Part shown: positions 50,385 through 59,619 of the stretch, in pieces
How the letters are laid out: every line of letters starts with the position of its first letter
Position numbering within the stretch: position 1 is the first letter of the stretch
NCBI GenBank assembly: GCA_020639095.1
Contig: JACKHH010000005.1
Location: 88,376 to 152,375 of the forward strand
DNA length: 64,000 nucleotides
DNA from: Phycisphaerales bacterium
GTDB taxonomy: Bacteria; Planctomycetota; Phycisphaerae; UBA1845
Direction: 5' to 3'
Program-made: the position numbers and the translations under genes
Notes under the pieces: generated by a model
What the model was told of the DNA's origin: nothing
The model's database searches: none
What the model saw: only the letters and a program-made list of their open reading frames with translations

Positions 50385-50885
50385 GTGATCGTGGAGTCAT
50401 CTGACATTCTGGTGCGAGACGCTTGCTCGGCGGACTGGGCTACTTTGGTGGCTGGGAATGTCGCAATGGCGCAGGAGTCTGAGGGCAAGCCGCTCTCGCA
50501 CGCGATCGTGGAAGCCGGGGTGAAGGCTGCCTTGGCGGATGGCAACAAAGGGCGGTACTTCATCGCGGAGGTCGACGGGGCACCGGCTGGTCAGGCAATG
50601 GTCACGCGCGAGTGGAGCGATTGGCGGGACGGCTGGTTCTGGTGGATTCAGAGCGTGTACGTGCTGCCGGGCTATCGCCGGCGGGGCGTGTATCGCCGCC
50701 TGCACGACCACATTCGCGATGCTGCCCGGGGAGCGGACGGCGTGTGCGGGCTGCGGCTGTACGTCGAAGTGGGCAATACACCCGCCCAGGAGACCTACCG
50801 GGCTGTGGGGATGGCTGATGCCGGGTATCGCCTGTTCGAGGAGGACTGGTCCACGGGCAGCCAGTCGGGCGGTACTGCCGTCTAG
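50385..50885 (+). CDS. GNAT-family acetyltransferase
   Basis: This 166-residue protein has the GNAT fold text IAEVDGAPAGQAMVTREWSDWRDGWFWWIQSVYVLPGYRRRGVYRRLHDHI, where the R-R-x-G-V/A acetyl-CoA loop is RRRGVY, followed by LRLYVEVGNTPAQETYRAVGM. It transfers an acetyl group from acetyl-CoA to an unknown amine. The GTG at 50385 has AAAGG just upstream; another GTG lies at 50391. Confidence 0.83.
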   Translation: MIVESSDILVRDACSADWATLVAGNVAMAQESEGKPLSHAIVEAGVKAALADGNKGRYFIAEVDGAPAGQAMVTREWSDWRDGWFWWIQSVYVLPGYRRRGVYRRLHDHIRDAARGADGVCGLRLYVEVGNTPAQETYRAVGMADAGYRLFEEDWSTGSQSGGTAV

Positions 50886-51019
50886 GGCGGGACTACGTTC
50901 TGACGTATCGGGGGCGGGGCATCAAGGCTGGGGTGTTCCGGCTGGTTGCAGGAAACTGCCGGCTGTGACCGATAACACTACCGTTCAGATTCCCTTGGAT
51001 CGTACAGAGGACGCTTCAC

Positions 51020-51124
51020 ATGCTCTTTGACCAGATATTCAACCTGCTGTTCAACAACGTGCTGGGCATCATCATCCAGTTCATTCTGGCGCTGCTCATC
51101 GGCGACGCTGCCACCACCGGCTAG
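51020..51124 (+). CDS. Candidate 34-residue membrane peptide
   Basis: MLFDQIFNLLFNNVLGIIIQ continues FILALLIGDAATTG. One hydrophobic helix spans most of it. AGAGGA lies 7 bases before the ATG, and a GATAAC -10-like element lies further upstream. It could be a small membrane regulator or toxin-like peptide, or chance. Nothing else occupies this 360-bp gap. Confidence 0.4.
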   Translation: MLFDQIFNLLFNNVLGIIIQFILALLIGDAATTG

Positions 51125-51249
51125 CCGTTGCCAGCTTCCACGCGTGTCGTTGACCGCCTGCGAACGCGGCGGCTCCGATTTGGCGCGCGCAAATCGAATA
51201 TCGCCTCTTTCACTACCCGCGACGGTTCGCTGCGGGTATTCTTAACGGC

Positions 51250-51768
51250 ATGAGTCTGAGCACGGTAGGCAAGGCGCTCGGTAAGCCCTATTGCAACAAC
51301 TGCGGGTACAGCCTCGTCGGGCTCACGGACTCGGCGCGCTGTCCGGAGTGCGGTTTGCCGCTCGCCGAAGTGCTCATGCGCGACGAACTCATGGGGCCGG
51401 GGTCGCGCCGCTACACGTCCAAAAGAAAACTGCTCGGATTGCCGCTGCTTGCGATCGCGACGGGGCCGGCGCGCGGCGAGCGGGCCGGCAAGCCGGTAGG
51501 GTTTATCGCAATAGGTGATTTCCCCAGAGGGGTGATCGCGATTGGCGGGTTTTCGCTTGGGGTGGTGTCGATCGGGGGCGGGTCCATTGGGGTATTCTCG
51601 ATCGGCGGGTTCGCGCTTGGGCTGCTGCTGGGGATTGGCGGGTTCGCGACAGGTTTGTTCGCGCTGGGCGGGGCCGCTTTTGGAGGGTTCACGCTTGGCG
51701 GGTTGTCGGTTTACCTGTTCGGCGGACTCGGGGGGCGCGTGATTCCGCTGAGCGCCTACCTGCCGTAA
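51250..51768 (+). CDS. Zinc-ribbon protein with decapeptide glycine repeats
   Basis: This 172-residue protein starts with a zinc ribbon, YCNNCGYSLVGLTDSARCPECG (residues 14-35), and a short basic linker. From about residue 83 it has six or seven hydrophobic repeats of about ten residues: IAIGGFSLGV, VSIGGGSIGV, FSIGGFALGL, and so on. Such IGGFSxG tracts probably form a membrane-embedded or beta-solenoid-like bundle. I know no function for the family. The ATG at 51250 gives the full ribbon. Confidence 0.7.
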   Translation: MSLSTVGKALGKPYCNNCGYSLVGLTDSARCPECGLPLAEVLMRDELMGPGSRRYTSKRKLLGLPLLAIATGPARGERAGKPVGFIAIGDFPRGVIAIGGFSLGVVSIGGGSIGVFSIGGFALGLLLGIGGFATGLFALGGAAFGGFTLGGLSVYLFGGLGGRVIPLSAYLP

Positions 51769-51804
51769 GGGACTTCATATCGAGTTGATTCCGGGGAGGG
51801 GGCG

Positions 51805-52719
51805 GTGAGCGAATTCCTCTTTGTCTATGGCACGCTCCGCCGGTCGCTTGCGCATCCGATGCACACGGTGTTGGCAGGCGGAAGTACGTTCATCGGCGAC
51901 GCGACATGTCCAGGCCGGTTGTTTGATCTTGGATTCTATCCAGGTGCAGTGCTGGACGACGCGTGCGATGCGCGCATTCGCGGCGAGATGTATCAGCTTG
52001 CGGATGGGGCGGGGGTTCTTGCCGCGCTCGATCGCTACGAAGGGTGCTCGGCTGACGATTCGCTGCCGCACGAATACGAACGCGTGCTTGTGGACGTGAT
52101 GGCAGCTGATGGGACGACGCACCGCGCGTGGGTCTACGCGTATCGCGGGCCGCTGGATCAGGTCACGAAGATCGCGGACGGCGATTACGCAGCGCACTGC
52201 CGGCTGATCGTTCGCGCCGAATCGCCGACGGATTACGACGCGATTGATCAGGTGAATGATGTCGCGTTCGGCGGCGACGGAGAAAGTCGTCTGATCCGCG
52301 CGCTGCGGAATCGCGCGGATTTCGACTCGGGCCTATCGCTGGTTGCGGAGCGGGAAGGCGTCGTCATCGGGCACATTCTATTCACGTCGATTCGCATCGA
52401 TGGGGAAGGTGGATCAACGCCGGCGCAGGCACTTGCCCCCATGGCAGTCTTGCCCGATTGGCAAAACCAGGGGATTGGCAGCCGCTTGGTCCGCGTAGGC
52501 CTGCGCATGTGCCGCGAACGTCGACACGGCATCGTCGTCGTCCTGGGCCACCCTAAATACTATCCGCGATTCGGTTTCGTCCCCGCTCCGCCGATCGGCA
52601 TCGCGCCGCCGTTCCCCGTGAGCGACGACGCGTTCATGGTCTGCGCGCTCAAGCACGGCGCGCTCGATAACGTATGCGGCAACGTGTGCTATCCGCGCGA
52701 GTTCGACGACGTCAGCTAG
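51805..52719 (+). CDS. Gamma-glutamylcyclotransferase-like/GNAT fusion
   Basis: This 304-residue protein has two domains. Residues 1-115 are AIG2/GGCT-like: FVYGTLRRSLAHPMHTVLAGG with the YGTLR substrate loop, the catalytic Glu in ALDRYEGC, and HRAWVYAYR. Residues 130-300 are a GNAT acetyltransferase: VIGHILFTSIRI, LAPMAVLPDWQNQGIGSRLVRVGL (acetyl-CoA loop Q-x-Q-G-I-G) and VLGHPKYYPRFGFVPA. The fusion suggests joint action on gamma-glutamyl-amine or amino-acid conjugates, which is inference. The GTG start has GGGGAGGG upstream. Confidence 0.82.
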   Translation: MSEFLFVYGTLRRSLAHPMHTVLAGGSTFIGDATCPGRLFDLGFYPGAVLDDACDARIRGEMYQLADGAGVLAALDRYEGCSADDSLPHEYERVLVDVMAADGTTHRAWVYAYRGPLDQVTKIADGDYAAHCRLIVRAESPTDYDAIDQVNDVAFGGDGESRLIRALRNRADFDSGLSLVAEREGVVIGHILFTSIRIDGEGGSTPAQALAPMAVLPDWQNQGIGSRLVRVGLRMCRERRHGIVVVLGHPKYYPRFGFVPAPPIGIAPPFPVSDDAFMVCALKHGALDNVCGNVCYPREFDDVS

Positions 52720-52739
52720 CGTCGTGTTGCGTCACCCGA

Positions 52740-53966
52740 TCAATACAGCAGGTACTTCGCGCGATCCTTGCGGAACTGGGTCTCGCCGTCGTGCCAGATC
52801 TTGCGGATTTCCGTAATGGGTTTGCCCGCAAGGAAGGCTTCGCGCATCAGGTTTGTGCCGGTGACCTTGTCGAACATTTTGTCGCGCTTGCCGGTATACA
52901 GCGGGTGGTCGGGGTGATGCGTGCGGACGTAGTCCATTGCGCAGAACTGGATGTCGGTGAGCGGTGCTTGGGCAGGGTCGGTGATGTAGATCTGCGCGCC
53001 GTGACAAATCTCCTCTTTCGCGGACCCGTAATACGGTTTGTAGTGGATCGGGCGGAAGGAGACGCCGGGAAGGTCCGCGTTGTTCATCTCGGCTGAGAAT
53101 TTCTCGGCGTCCATGAACGGCGCGCCGATGAGTTCAAACGGCAGCGGATAGCCCACGCCCTCACTCACCACGCCGAGTTCGCCCATGATGCCGGTGGCGG
53201 CATAGAAGAGCGACGAGTCAGCCCGGGGAACGTGTGGCGACGGCGGGACCCACGGCAAACCGGTTTTGTCGAAGGTCATGCCGCGTTTCCAGCCCTTCAT
53301 CGGAATCACGGTGAGTTTGCACTGTTTGCCACCAGGCAGCCAGCCCTCGCCGTTGATCATTTGCGCGAGTTCGCCGACGGTCATGCCGTGTACGTACGGA
53401 ATTGGCAAATGCCCCACGAACGATTGATACTTGAGGTCGAGCGGGCGGCCCTCGACGCGATTACCGGTACACGGATTCGGGCGATCGAGCACGACGAATT
53501 CGATGTTGTTCTCGGCTGCTGCTTCCATCGCGACCGCCATCGTGCTGATGAACGTGTACGATCGCGAGCCGATATCCTGGATATCGAAGACGAACATGTC
53601 GATGCCCGCGAGCATTTCGGGTGTGGGCTTGCGCGTCTTGCCGTAGAGCGAGTACACCGGCAGACCGGTGACCGGGTCGCTCGCGTCATCGACGTGGTCG
53701 CCGGCGTGCTGATCACCGCGCACGCCATGCTCCGGCCCGTACAACGCGACGAGGTTCACGTTGTCCGCTGCGTTCAGCACGTCGACGGTCGAACGCATGT
53801 CGCGGGTGATGCCGGTCGGGTTCGTGATCAGTCCCACACGCTTGCCGACAAGCGGTGCAAAGTTACGCTCCGCGAGCACATCGATTCCGGTCTTGACCTT
53901 CTGTTGACAGCCCACCGTCGTCATCATCAGCGCGACAGTGAGCGCGCACGACATCATCGTTCGCAT
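52740..53966 (-). CDS. DUF1343 lipoprotein, NamZ-like exo-muramidase
   Basis: This 408-residue protein has a lipoprotein signal (MRTMMSCALTVALMMTTVGC, Cys 20). The DUF1343 domain contains GKRVGLITNPTGITRDMRSTVDVL, LVALYGPEHGVRGDQHAG, GLPVYSLYGKTRKPT, FDIQDIGSRSYTFISTM, FVVLDRPNP and GYPLPFELIGAPF. The family includes NamZ, an exo-beta-N-acetylmuramidase in peptidoglycan recycling. It probably acts on cell-wall fragments at the outer face of the membrane; planctomycetes have sparse peptidoglycan, so the substrate may differ. Confidence 0.88.
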   Translation of the reverse strand: MRTMMSCALTVALMMTTVGCQQKVKTGIDVLAERNFAPLVGKRVGLITNPTGITRDMRSTVDVLNAADNVNLVALYGPEHGVRGDQHAGDHVDDASDPVTGLPVYSLYGKTRKPTPEMLAGIDMFVFDIQDIGSRSYTFISTMAVAMEAAAENNIEFVVLDRPNPCTGNRVEGRPLDLKYQSFVGHLPIPYVHGMTVGELAQMINGEGWLPGGKQCKLTVIPMKGWKRGMTFDKTGLPWVPPSPHVPRADSSLFYAATGIMGELGVVSEGVGYPLPFELIGAPFMDAEKFSAEMNNADLPGVSFRPIHYKPYYGSAKEEICHGAQIYITDPAQAPLTDIQFCAMDYVRTHHPDHPLYTGKRDKMFDKVTGTNLMREAFLAGKPITEIRKIWHDGETQFRKDRAKYLLY

Positions 53967-54031
53967 GGGAGTTCCTTCCTTGCAGCGGTGTGACGCGATT
54001 CAGTTGCGACAAGCGTGTGTCGCCTAATAAG

Positions 54032-55729
54032 TCACTTGGTGTAGTGGCTGAAGTCGCGGAGGTCAACATCGTTGTCGGCGTCGATGTCGCAAAGATCGAA
54101 CTGCATGTCGCTGCATGAAACGGGTGGCGTGGAAACCTGCGGACCCGCGAGGCAATCGGCAAACGTACCTGCCGGAATGCGGGCACCTGCTGCTTCGACC
54201 GCGGCTTGGGCTTGCACGAGTCCGTCACCGTACTGCGTATCGTAGCCGGGGTTTCCGAGGTCACGGGCGGTGCTGCGCAGAATCGACTCGACTTCCGCTG
54301 GCGTGAGCGTGGGATCGACCGAAAGAACGAGACCCGCGACAGCGGCAGCGTACGGCGCGGCGAAGGAGGTGCCGTCCACCGTGTCGTAGTCGCCCGGGTC
54401 CTGACCGTCGGAGCCGCTGCGGTCCGTCGTGGGAATCGCAACACCCGGCGCCATCAGCGCGAGCCCGGTGCCGTAGTTGCTGAAGAACGCGCGCGTCCCG
54501 GTGCGATCGACCGCGCCAACCGCGATGACCGACGACAAACTCGCCGGGTAGGAGACGATGGGGCTGGCGACGTTGCCCGACGACGCGAAATGCACAACAC
54601 CTGCGTTGTACGTTTCCAGGTACTTCGAGGTGATTGACGACTGCGAACTCAAGCCGTTGCTGTTGTTGGTGATGCGGACGCCGTTGTTCGCGCACCAGTC
54701 GATCGCGTCGACCAGCCAACTCGTCATGTAGGTGCCGTTGCCGTTGCAGGGCACCGTCGAAACGCCGTACTTGACCGATACCAGCGTGCAATTCGGGGCG
54801 ACTCCAACGACGCCGATCGAGTTGTTGGCGATGGCGCGGATGGTGCCCGCGATCAACGTCGCGTGGTTGTCGCATGCGTTGCCCGGGCCACCGGCTGTCC
54901 CGCTTCCGGTGAAGTCGACACCGGTCACGGTACCGAGATCTGGATGGTTGAGCTGCATGCCGTTGTCGAGCACGGCGATGAGGATGCCGCTGTCGCCCGT
55001 GGTGTACTCACGCGCTTCCGGGATGTCCATGTCGATATCGGCTGTCCCGCCGGACTGGCCGGTGTTGTGCAGCGCCCACTGGTCGCCGAACATCGGGTCG
55101 TTGGGAATCTCTGTAGCGCGCGCGGTCGCGAGCATGTCCGGTTCCGCGAAGCTCACCTCGGGCAACTCGGCGAGCCGGTTCGCGAGCGCGAGCACTTCGA
55201 AACCGTCGCGGGTCGCGCAGTGAACGCGGTACGCGTGTGCCAGCGAAGTCCAGCGTTCGACACGGTCGTTTGCTTGCAGGTGGGCACGAAGAATCGCTCG
55301 GCTTGTTGTTGGGTCCATTTCGGCATCGAAGCCGACGAGCACATTGCGAGAAACGATCATCGGCTCGCCGTATGCATCGAGGAATACCGGAGCAGCGAGT
55401 GAGACACTTTCATCTTGCAGCAGTGCAGCCACTCGGCTGTGAACACCATCGACAGAGCGGGACGCCTCGGCAAGCGACGCGACGAACGCACCGGGTATCG
55501 GCAGCGCGACAACCTCGTCCGCGGGAACGTGAAAGCGTGCAGCCCGTTGGCCGGCGTCAACCTGTGCGTCGGCGAAGATGGCTACGCGGGTGGTATCGAG
55601 TTCGAGCGCGATGTGCTCTTTGAAGTAGCTGTAGTGGAACGACTCGCCGGTCGCAGATTGAGCCGACGCGACGGTGACGAGCAGTAGCCCGAGTACGCGG
55701 GCATATTGGTGGCTATGTGCGGCGCGCAC
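54032..55729 (-). CDS. Exported subtilisin-like serine peptidase with dockerin-like end
   Basis: This 565-residue protein has a signal peptide (VLGLLLVTVASAQSATG) and an S8 catalytic domain: Asp in GILIAVLDNGMQLNHPDL, His in ACDNHATLIAGTI, oxyanion Asn in HFASSGN, Ser in VDGTSFAAPYAAAVAGL. The Asp motif reads DNG rather than DTG. A propeptide of about 200 residues precedes the domain. The C-terminus SDMQFDLCDIDADNDVDLRDFSHYTK is a single dockerin-like calcium loop. The GTG start has GGAG 8 bases upstream. Its target is unknown. Confidence 0.9.
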   Translation of the reverse strand: MRAAHSHQYARVLGLLLVTVASAQSATGESFHYSYFKEHIALELDTTRVAIFADAQVDAGQRAARFHVPADEVVALPIPGAFVASLAEASRSVDGVHSRVAALLQDESVSLAAPVFLDAYGEPMIVSRNVLVGFDAEMDPTTSRAILRAHLQANDRVERWTSLAHAYRVHCATRDGFEVLALANRLAELPEVSFAEPDMLATARATEIPNDPMFGDQWALHNTGQSGGTADIDMDIPEAREYTTGDSGILIAVLDNGMQLNHPDLGTVTGVDFTGSGTAGGPGNACDNHATLIAGTIRAIANNSIGVVGVAPNCTLVSVKYGVSTVPCNGNGTYMTSWLVDAIDWCANNGVRITNNSNGLSSQSSITSKYLETYNAGVVHFASSGNVASPIVSYPASLSSVIAVGAVDRTGTRAFFSNYGTGLALMAPGVAIPTTDRSGSDGQDPGDYDTVDGTSFAAPYAAAVAGLVLSVDPTLTPAEVESILRSTARDLGNPGYDTQYGDGLVQAQAAVEAAGARIPAGTFADCLAGPQVSTPPVSCSDMQFDLCDIDADNDVDLRDFSHYTK

Positions 55730-56036
55730 GAATCATCTCCAGTTGACGGCTGGCGGTTTGTGGTCAAGTCGCCCCGAGACTTGCCCCCCTTCGGAAGATA
55801 GTAGGCGGAGCGTGTCCAAGTCAACGTCGGCGGTGTCCGAAATGTTGCCGCGGCGGGTGTCGCAGGCCACGTCCGTGACGGTGTGGTGTGGGTCTGCGAT
55901 GGTCCGTTTCGCGCCGGTTTCAACGGCACAATCGTTGCAGGTTGCCCCTTGGCGCGGGGGCTTCGATTTCGCTACACTTGGAATGTTATTGTACTCTCTC
56001 TCGACGTATCACACCTGCTCTGGAGGTAGAAAAGAA
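55730..56036. other. Divergent promoter region
   Basis: This lies between the subtilase and a PEP-CTERM gene. A TTGGCG, 18 bases and TACACT (near 55970) are a weak candidate promoter for the rightward gene. TGGAGGT before 56037 is the ribosome site. No gene is seen. Confidence 0.4.
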
Positions 56037-56741
56037 ATGCACGTTCGTAGATTCTGCACGCGGGTCTTGGTTTGCGCGCTCGTTTCTGGGGTGGCGTCGG
56101 CTGCCCATGCGGATATCGTGGTTTTCCAGAACACGCCGAATAACGGCTGGTTTGTGCCGTTCAATTCCGGCAACGCGGACACGGTGCTCTACGGCGACAG
56201 CGGCTGGCTCGGGAATACCGGCGGGACGTTCACGCTGACGCGCATTGAGTTCGGCTTCGCCAGCCAGAACGGTTTGCTCGACGGTACGACCGACATCAAG
56301 TTCACGCTCAACGACGGCTCGCCGAGCGGTCTGGTGTTTGGCTCAGGCGCGGAACTGTATTCAGACACCATCACCGACGTCGATCTTACCGCGGGCGCTT
56401 CGCCGACCTACTTCACGGTCGGGTTTGACCTGCCGAATATCGAGACTCTCGGCGGGTTCAACAACGTGGGTTGGAGCATCGGCTTGGAGAATTACAGCTT
56501 CGACGGCGACTTCGGTTTCCAGTCGAGCACTGCCAGCGGCCAGTCGGTTGGCTTTTACACCAACAACGCGTCGTTCTACAACGGCAGCAGTTGGTCGCTC
56601 TTTGCCTTCAGCGGTGATTCGGAAACGGGCGTGGCCAACTTCGTCACGACGATCTACGCGGTGCCGGAGCCCGCGACCGGAGGTCTGCTGGCGATCGGTT
56701 TGATGCTGGTGGCACGTCACAAGAGTCGCCGCGCGGCCTAG
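56037..56741 (+). CDS. PEP-CTERM sorted exported protein
   Basis: This 234-residue protein has a signal peptide (FCTRVLVCALVSGVASAAHA) and the PEP-CTERM tail VPEPATGGLLAIGLMLVARHK followed by SRRAA. The middle is beta-rich, with FNSGNADTVLYGDSGWLGNTGG and NNVGWSIGLENYSFDGDFGFQ. The ATG at 56037 has TGGAGG about 10 bases upstream. Expected to be handled by an exosortase; the function is unknown. Confidence 0.87.
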   Translation: MHVRRFCTRVLVCALVSGVASAAHADIVVFQNTPNNGWFVPFNSGNADTVLYGDSGWLGNTGGTFTLTRIEFGFASQNGLLDGTTDIKFTLNDGSPSGLVFGSGAELYSDTITDVDLTAGASPTYFTVGFDLPNIETLGGFNNVGWSIGLENYSFDGDFGFQSSTASGQSVGFYTNNASFYNGSSWSLFAFSGDSETGVANFVTTIYAVPEPATGGLLAIGLMLVARHKSRRAA

Positions 56742-56866
56742 GGCGGTCTGTCGTCGCGGCCCGCATCGCCCCGCATCTTCAACGTATCCATCAATCCGCC
56801 GGGTGTTCACGCATCCGGCGGATTTTGTATGCGCAGATTTTGGGATGCGGCGGCGATGGCTAGCGC

Positions 56867-57418
56867 CTAGAACAGGTCGGTCGCGTCTGAGAGTTGCGGA
56901 TGTTTCTTGTCGCGCTCGGAGAGGATCACAGCATCAGCCGATACGCCCCAGTCGATGCCGAGCGCGGGGTCGTTCCACATGATGCCGCGTTCGAGTTCGG
57001 GGGCATAGTCAGCCGTTACTTTGTAGATGACTTCGGTGTCCGGTTCCAGCGTCACGAAGCCGTGCGCGAACCCGATGGGCACGAGCACCTGGTGCCAGTT
57101 CTCAGCCGATATTTCGGTGATCACGTGCTTGCCGAAGGTGGGGGAGTCGAGGCGGATATCGAGTGCGACGTCGCGGATCGCGCCGCGAACCACGCGCACC
57201 AGTTTGTCCTGCGCTTTCGGCGGCAACTGGTAATGCAGACCGCGCAGCACGCCGGGCGTCGCGGAAAGCGATTGGTTGTCCTGCACGAACTCGAGGTCGA
57301 TGCCATGCTCTGCCAGCAAGCGCCGGCTATACACCTCGGAAAAGAACCCGCGATGATCGCCGAACCGCTGCGGCACGAGGACTTTCACGTCGGGGATGTC
57401 GGTGTTGATGATCTCCAT
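56867..57418 (-). CDS. rfbC: dTDP-4-dehydrorhamnose 3,5-epimerase
   Basis: This 183-residue cupin-fold enzyme makes dTDP-4-dehydro-L-rhamnose for surface polysaccharide. Motifs are VLVPQRFGDHRGFFSEVYSR, FVQDNQSLSATPGVLRGLHYQ (catalytic His in RGLHYQ), AQDKLVRVVRGAIRDVALDIR, VPIGFAHGFVTLEPDTEVIYK and WNDPALGIDW. The other rfb genes are not in the window. The ATG at 57418 fits the family. Confidence 0.95.
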   Translation of the reverse strand: MEIINTDIPDVKVLVPQRFGDHRGFFSEVYSRRLLAEHGIDLEFVQDNQSLSATPGVLRGLHYQLPPKAQDKLVRVVRGAIRDVALDIRLDSPTFGKHVITEISAENWHQVLVPIGFAHGFVTLEPDTEVIYKVTADYAPELERGIMWNDPALGIDWGVSADAVILSERDKKHPQLSDATDLF

Positions 57419-57523
57419 CGCGCGTACTATAGCGACGGGCGGCAGGGTCGTCACGGGCACGTTATGCACGGCGTGCGCTGACGAAGGGGTGGACATCATG
57501 CGCGATGCGGATGGAAGCCCTGG

Positions 57524-58546
57524 CTAGGGTACGTGGTACGAGAAATCGGGTTCCTGCATAATCTCGCCAAGGAGCGGCAACCGAGTCGGCGCGTTCATTT
57601 CACCCCAAGGAACGATGGTTCCCGTCGGATACCACCAACGCGGATGGCGCGACGTGCTCTCGCTCATCCAGTTCACGTGGCCGTCGAAGTGTACTGCATT
57701 GATGCCGTACTCGTCACCGTGCAAGTGGCGATACGCGTAATCTTTGGCAGGCGAGTCGAGGAAATATGAGCGCAGGTAAGTCGTACTGAGTGTGGGCCCA
57801 CCGTCCGAATATGCGCCACCACTGGCTACGTTCAATTCGATTTCGTGGTCAATCGACCCGTCGAATGTAATGAATCGCGATCCGTCAGCCACGAATACTT
57901 TGTCCTGTACTGTGCCAAGCTCACCGATGCGCGGATAGTAGCCGCGGCGCACTTCCACCGTACCACCAATGTTAAAACCCCAGAGTGCCTCCGAAACGAC
58001 GGGGGCAGGAGCATCCACGGAATACAACATGAAATTTCGCACCGAATCGTAGCTCTGCATGCGCAGGGCCTTCCAGGGACCGAATGGCCCAATCGCTCCC
58101 TCGAAGTAGGGGTTGGAAGTAAAGTTATTCGACGGACACCAGAACTTGCCCGCGCGAAACTGCTCGAATCGCGTGGCTCGGTTCGGAGAGAGGTCTACAT
58201 CGAGGTAGCCAGCCAGCGGTGCGCACCAGTCCCAGGTTTGCGTCACTGGAATGGGAATGTCGACTTCATCGCCGAGCACATTCGGATAATCCCGGATTGC
58301 AGGTGCACCACTCGTTCCCGGCGAGCCGGGAAGATAGCCGTCATTTTCGATGGTATAGAGCAGCATCGCACTCCCGAGTTGGCCAAGGCGATAAGCGCAC
58401 ATGCGCTCGCGATTCGGCCGTACCGATGAGCCGGTCGCGGCGACGATCAGCGGAACGAGAACGGCCAGGCAACCCAGTACGACTACCATCTCGACGAGCG
58501 TCATCGCGCGCTGGTGATATCGATCGGATTGCCTACTTGTGTGCAC
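57524..58546 (-). CDS. Prepilin-type protein, copy 1
   Basis: This 340-residue protein has a type IV pilin-like N-terminus, QRAMTLVEMVVVLGCLAVLVPLIVAA, where cleavage would precede or follow the Met and Glu+5 is present. The large C-terminal domain ends with YGINAVHFDGHVNWMSESTSRHP, similar to the H-x-D-G tract of planctomycete DUF1559-type pseudopilins. It is a close paralogue of the next gene upstream. The GTG at 58546 is chosen because AAGGAG lies 8 bases upstream. Type II secretion or pilus genes are not nearby. Confidence 0.82.
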   Translation of the reverse strand: MHTSRQSDRYHQRAMTLVEMVVVLGCLAVLVPLIVAATGSSVRPNRERMCAYRLGQLGSAMLLYTIENDGYLPGSPGTSGAPAIRDYPNVLGDEVDIPIPVTQTWDWCAPLAGYLDVDLSPNRATRFEQFRAGKFWCPSNNFTSNPYFEGAIGPFGPWKALRMQSYDSVRNFMLYSVDAPAPVVSEALWGFNIGGTVEVRRGYYPRIGELGTVQDKVFVADGSRFITFDGSIDHEIELNVASGGAYSDGGPTLSTTYLRSYFLDSPAKDYAYRHLHGDEYGINAVHFDGHVNWMSESTSRHPRWWYPTGTIVPWGEMNAPTRLPLLGEIMQEPDFSYHVP

Positions 58547-58590
58547 GATCTGCACTCCTTGTTTCGCGTCGAAATGACCCGTTATCGCGA

Positions 58591-59616
58591 CTAAGGTACG
58601 TGATATTCGAAATTCGGGTCCTGCAAGATTTCGTCAATTAGCGGCGTACGCGTTGGCGCGTTCATTTCCGAGAATGGGATTGTTGTTCCGGTTGGGTACC
58701 ACCAACGCGGGTGGCGCGATGTCGTCTCGCTCATCCACGAGACATGGCCATCGTAGTGGATGGCATTGATGCCATAGTCGTCACCATGTTTGTGGCGATA
58801 CGAGTACGCCTTCTGCGGCAGGTCGAGGATATAGGATCGAAGGTAGGTTTCCTGGAGCGTAGGGCCTCCGTCGCTATACATCCCGCCAGAACTGCTTCGC
58901 CAGTTGACGTCGTGATACACATCGCCTGATTCCGAGGTGTACCGCGACCCGTCGGCGAGAAAAACTTTGTCCTCAGTTGTCCCGAGTTGATCGAGTCTTG
59001 GGTAGTACGCTGGGGCCAATTCAGTGGTCCCAGCAATGTTGACGCTCCACAGTGCGTCGATCGTAACAGGTGGCGGTGCATCGTCCGCGTAGAGGAGGAA
59101 ATTGCGACAGCTATTGTAGCTCAACATGCGTGTTGCGCGCCACGGCTGGAAGGGGCTGAGGGTACTATAGTTGTAGGGCACTGACGTGTAGTTGTTCGAC
59201 GGACACCAGAATTCACCGAATCGAAACCGCTCGACGCGCTCGGCGCGGCTCGGTGAAAGCTCCACATTCAAATAGCCAGCCAACGGCGCCGCCCAGTCCC
59301 ATGTTTGCGTGATTGCGATCGGGATGTCGTCTAAGTCGGTGGGTTGGCCGTTGTAAATCAGATCCAGGGCTGCTCCGCTCGTTCCCGGAGAGCCCGGGAT
59401 GTAGCCCTCGTTTTCGATGGTGTACAGCAGCATCGCGCTCCCGAGTTGGCCAAGGCGATAAGCGCACATGCGTTCGCGGTTCGGCCGTACCGTTGAGCCA
59501 GTGGCGGCGACGATCAGCGGGACGAGGATCGCGAGACACGCAAGTGCGGTGACGGTCTCGATCAGCGTCATGCCCCGGCGTCTTGGGTTGCTCGGATTCT
59601 CTCTGATTGCTTGCAT
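58591..59616 (-). CDS. Prepilin-type protein, copy 2
   Basis: This 341-residue paralogue of the previous protein has the N-terminus NPRRRGMTLIETVTALACLAILVPLIVAATG, with the canonical Gly before the processed residue and Glu+5. The two share VRPNRERMCAYRLGQLGSAM and the ends HFDGHVNWM/HYDGHVSWM. GGAG lies 8 bases before the ATG. The start lies 3 bases past the stop of the dockerin-type gene, so they are one transcript. The product is probably a structural component of a secretion or adhesion filament. Confidence 0.85.
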   Translation of the reverse strand: MQAIRENPSNPRRRGMTLIETVTALACLAILVPLIVAATGSTVRPNRERMCAYRLGQLGSAMLLYTIENEGYIPGSPGTSGAALDLIYNGQPTDLDDIPIAITQTWDWAAPLAGYLNVELSPSRAERVERFRFGEFWCPSNNYTSVPYNYSTLSPFQPWRATRMLSYNSCRNFLLYADDAPPPVTIDALWSVNIAGTTELAPAYYPRLDQLGTTEDKVFLADGSRYTSESGDVYHDVNWRSSSGGMYSDGGPTLQETYLRSYILDLPQKAYSYRHKHGDDYGINAIHYDGHVSWMSETTSRHPRWWYPTGTTIPFSEMNAPTRTPLIDEILQDPNFEYHVP

Positions 59617-59619
59617 GAC

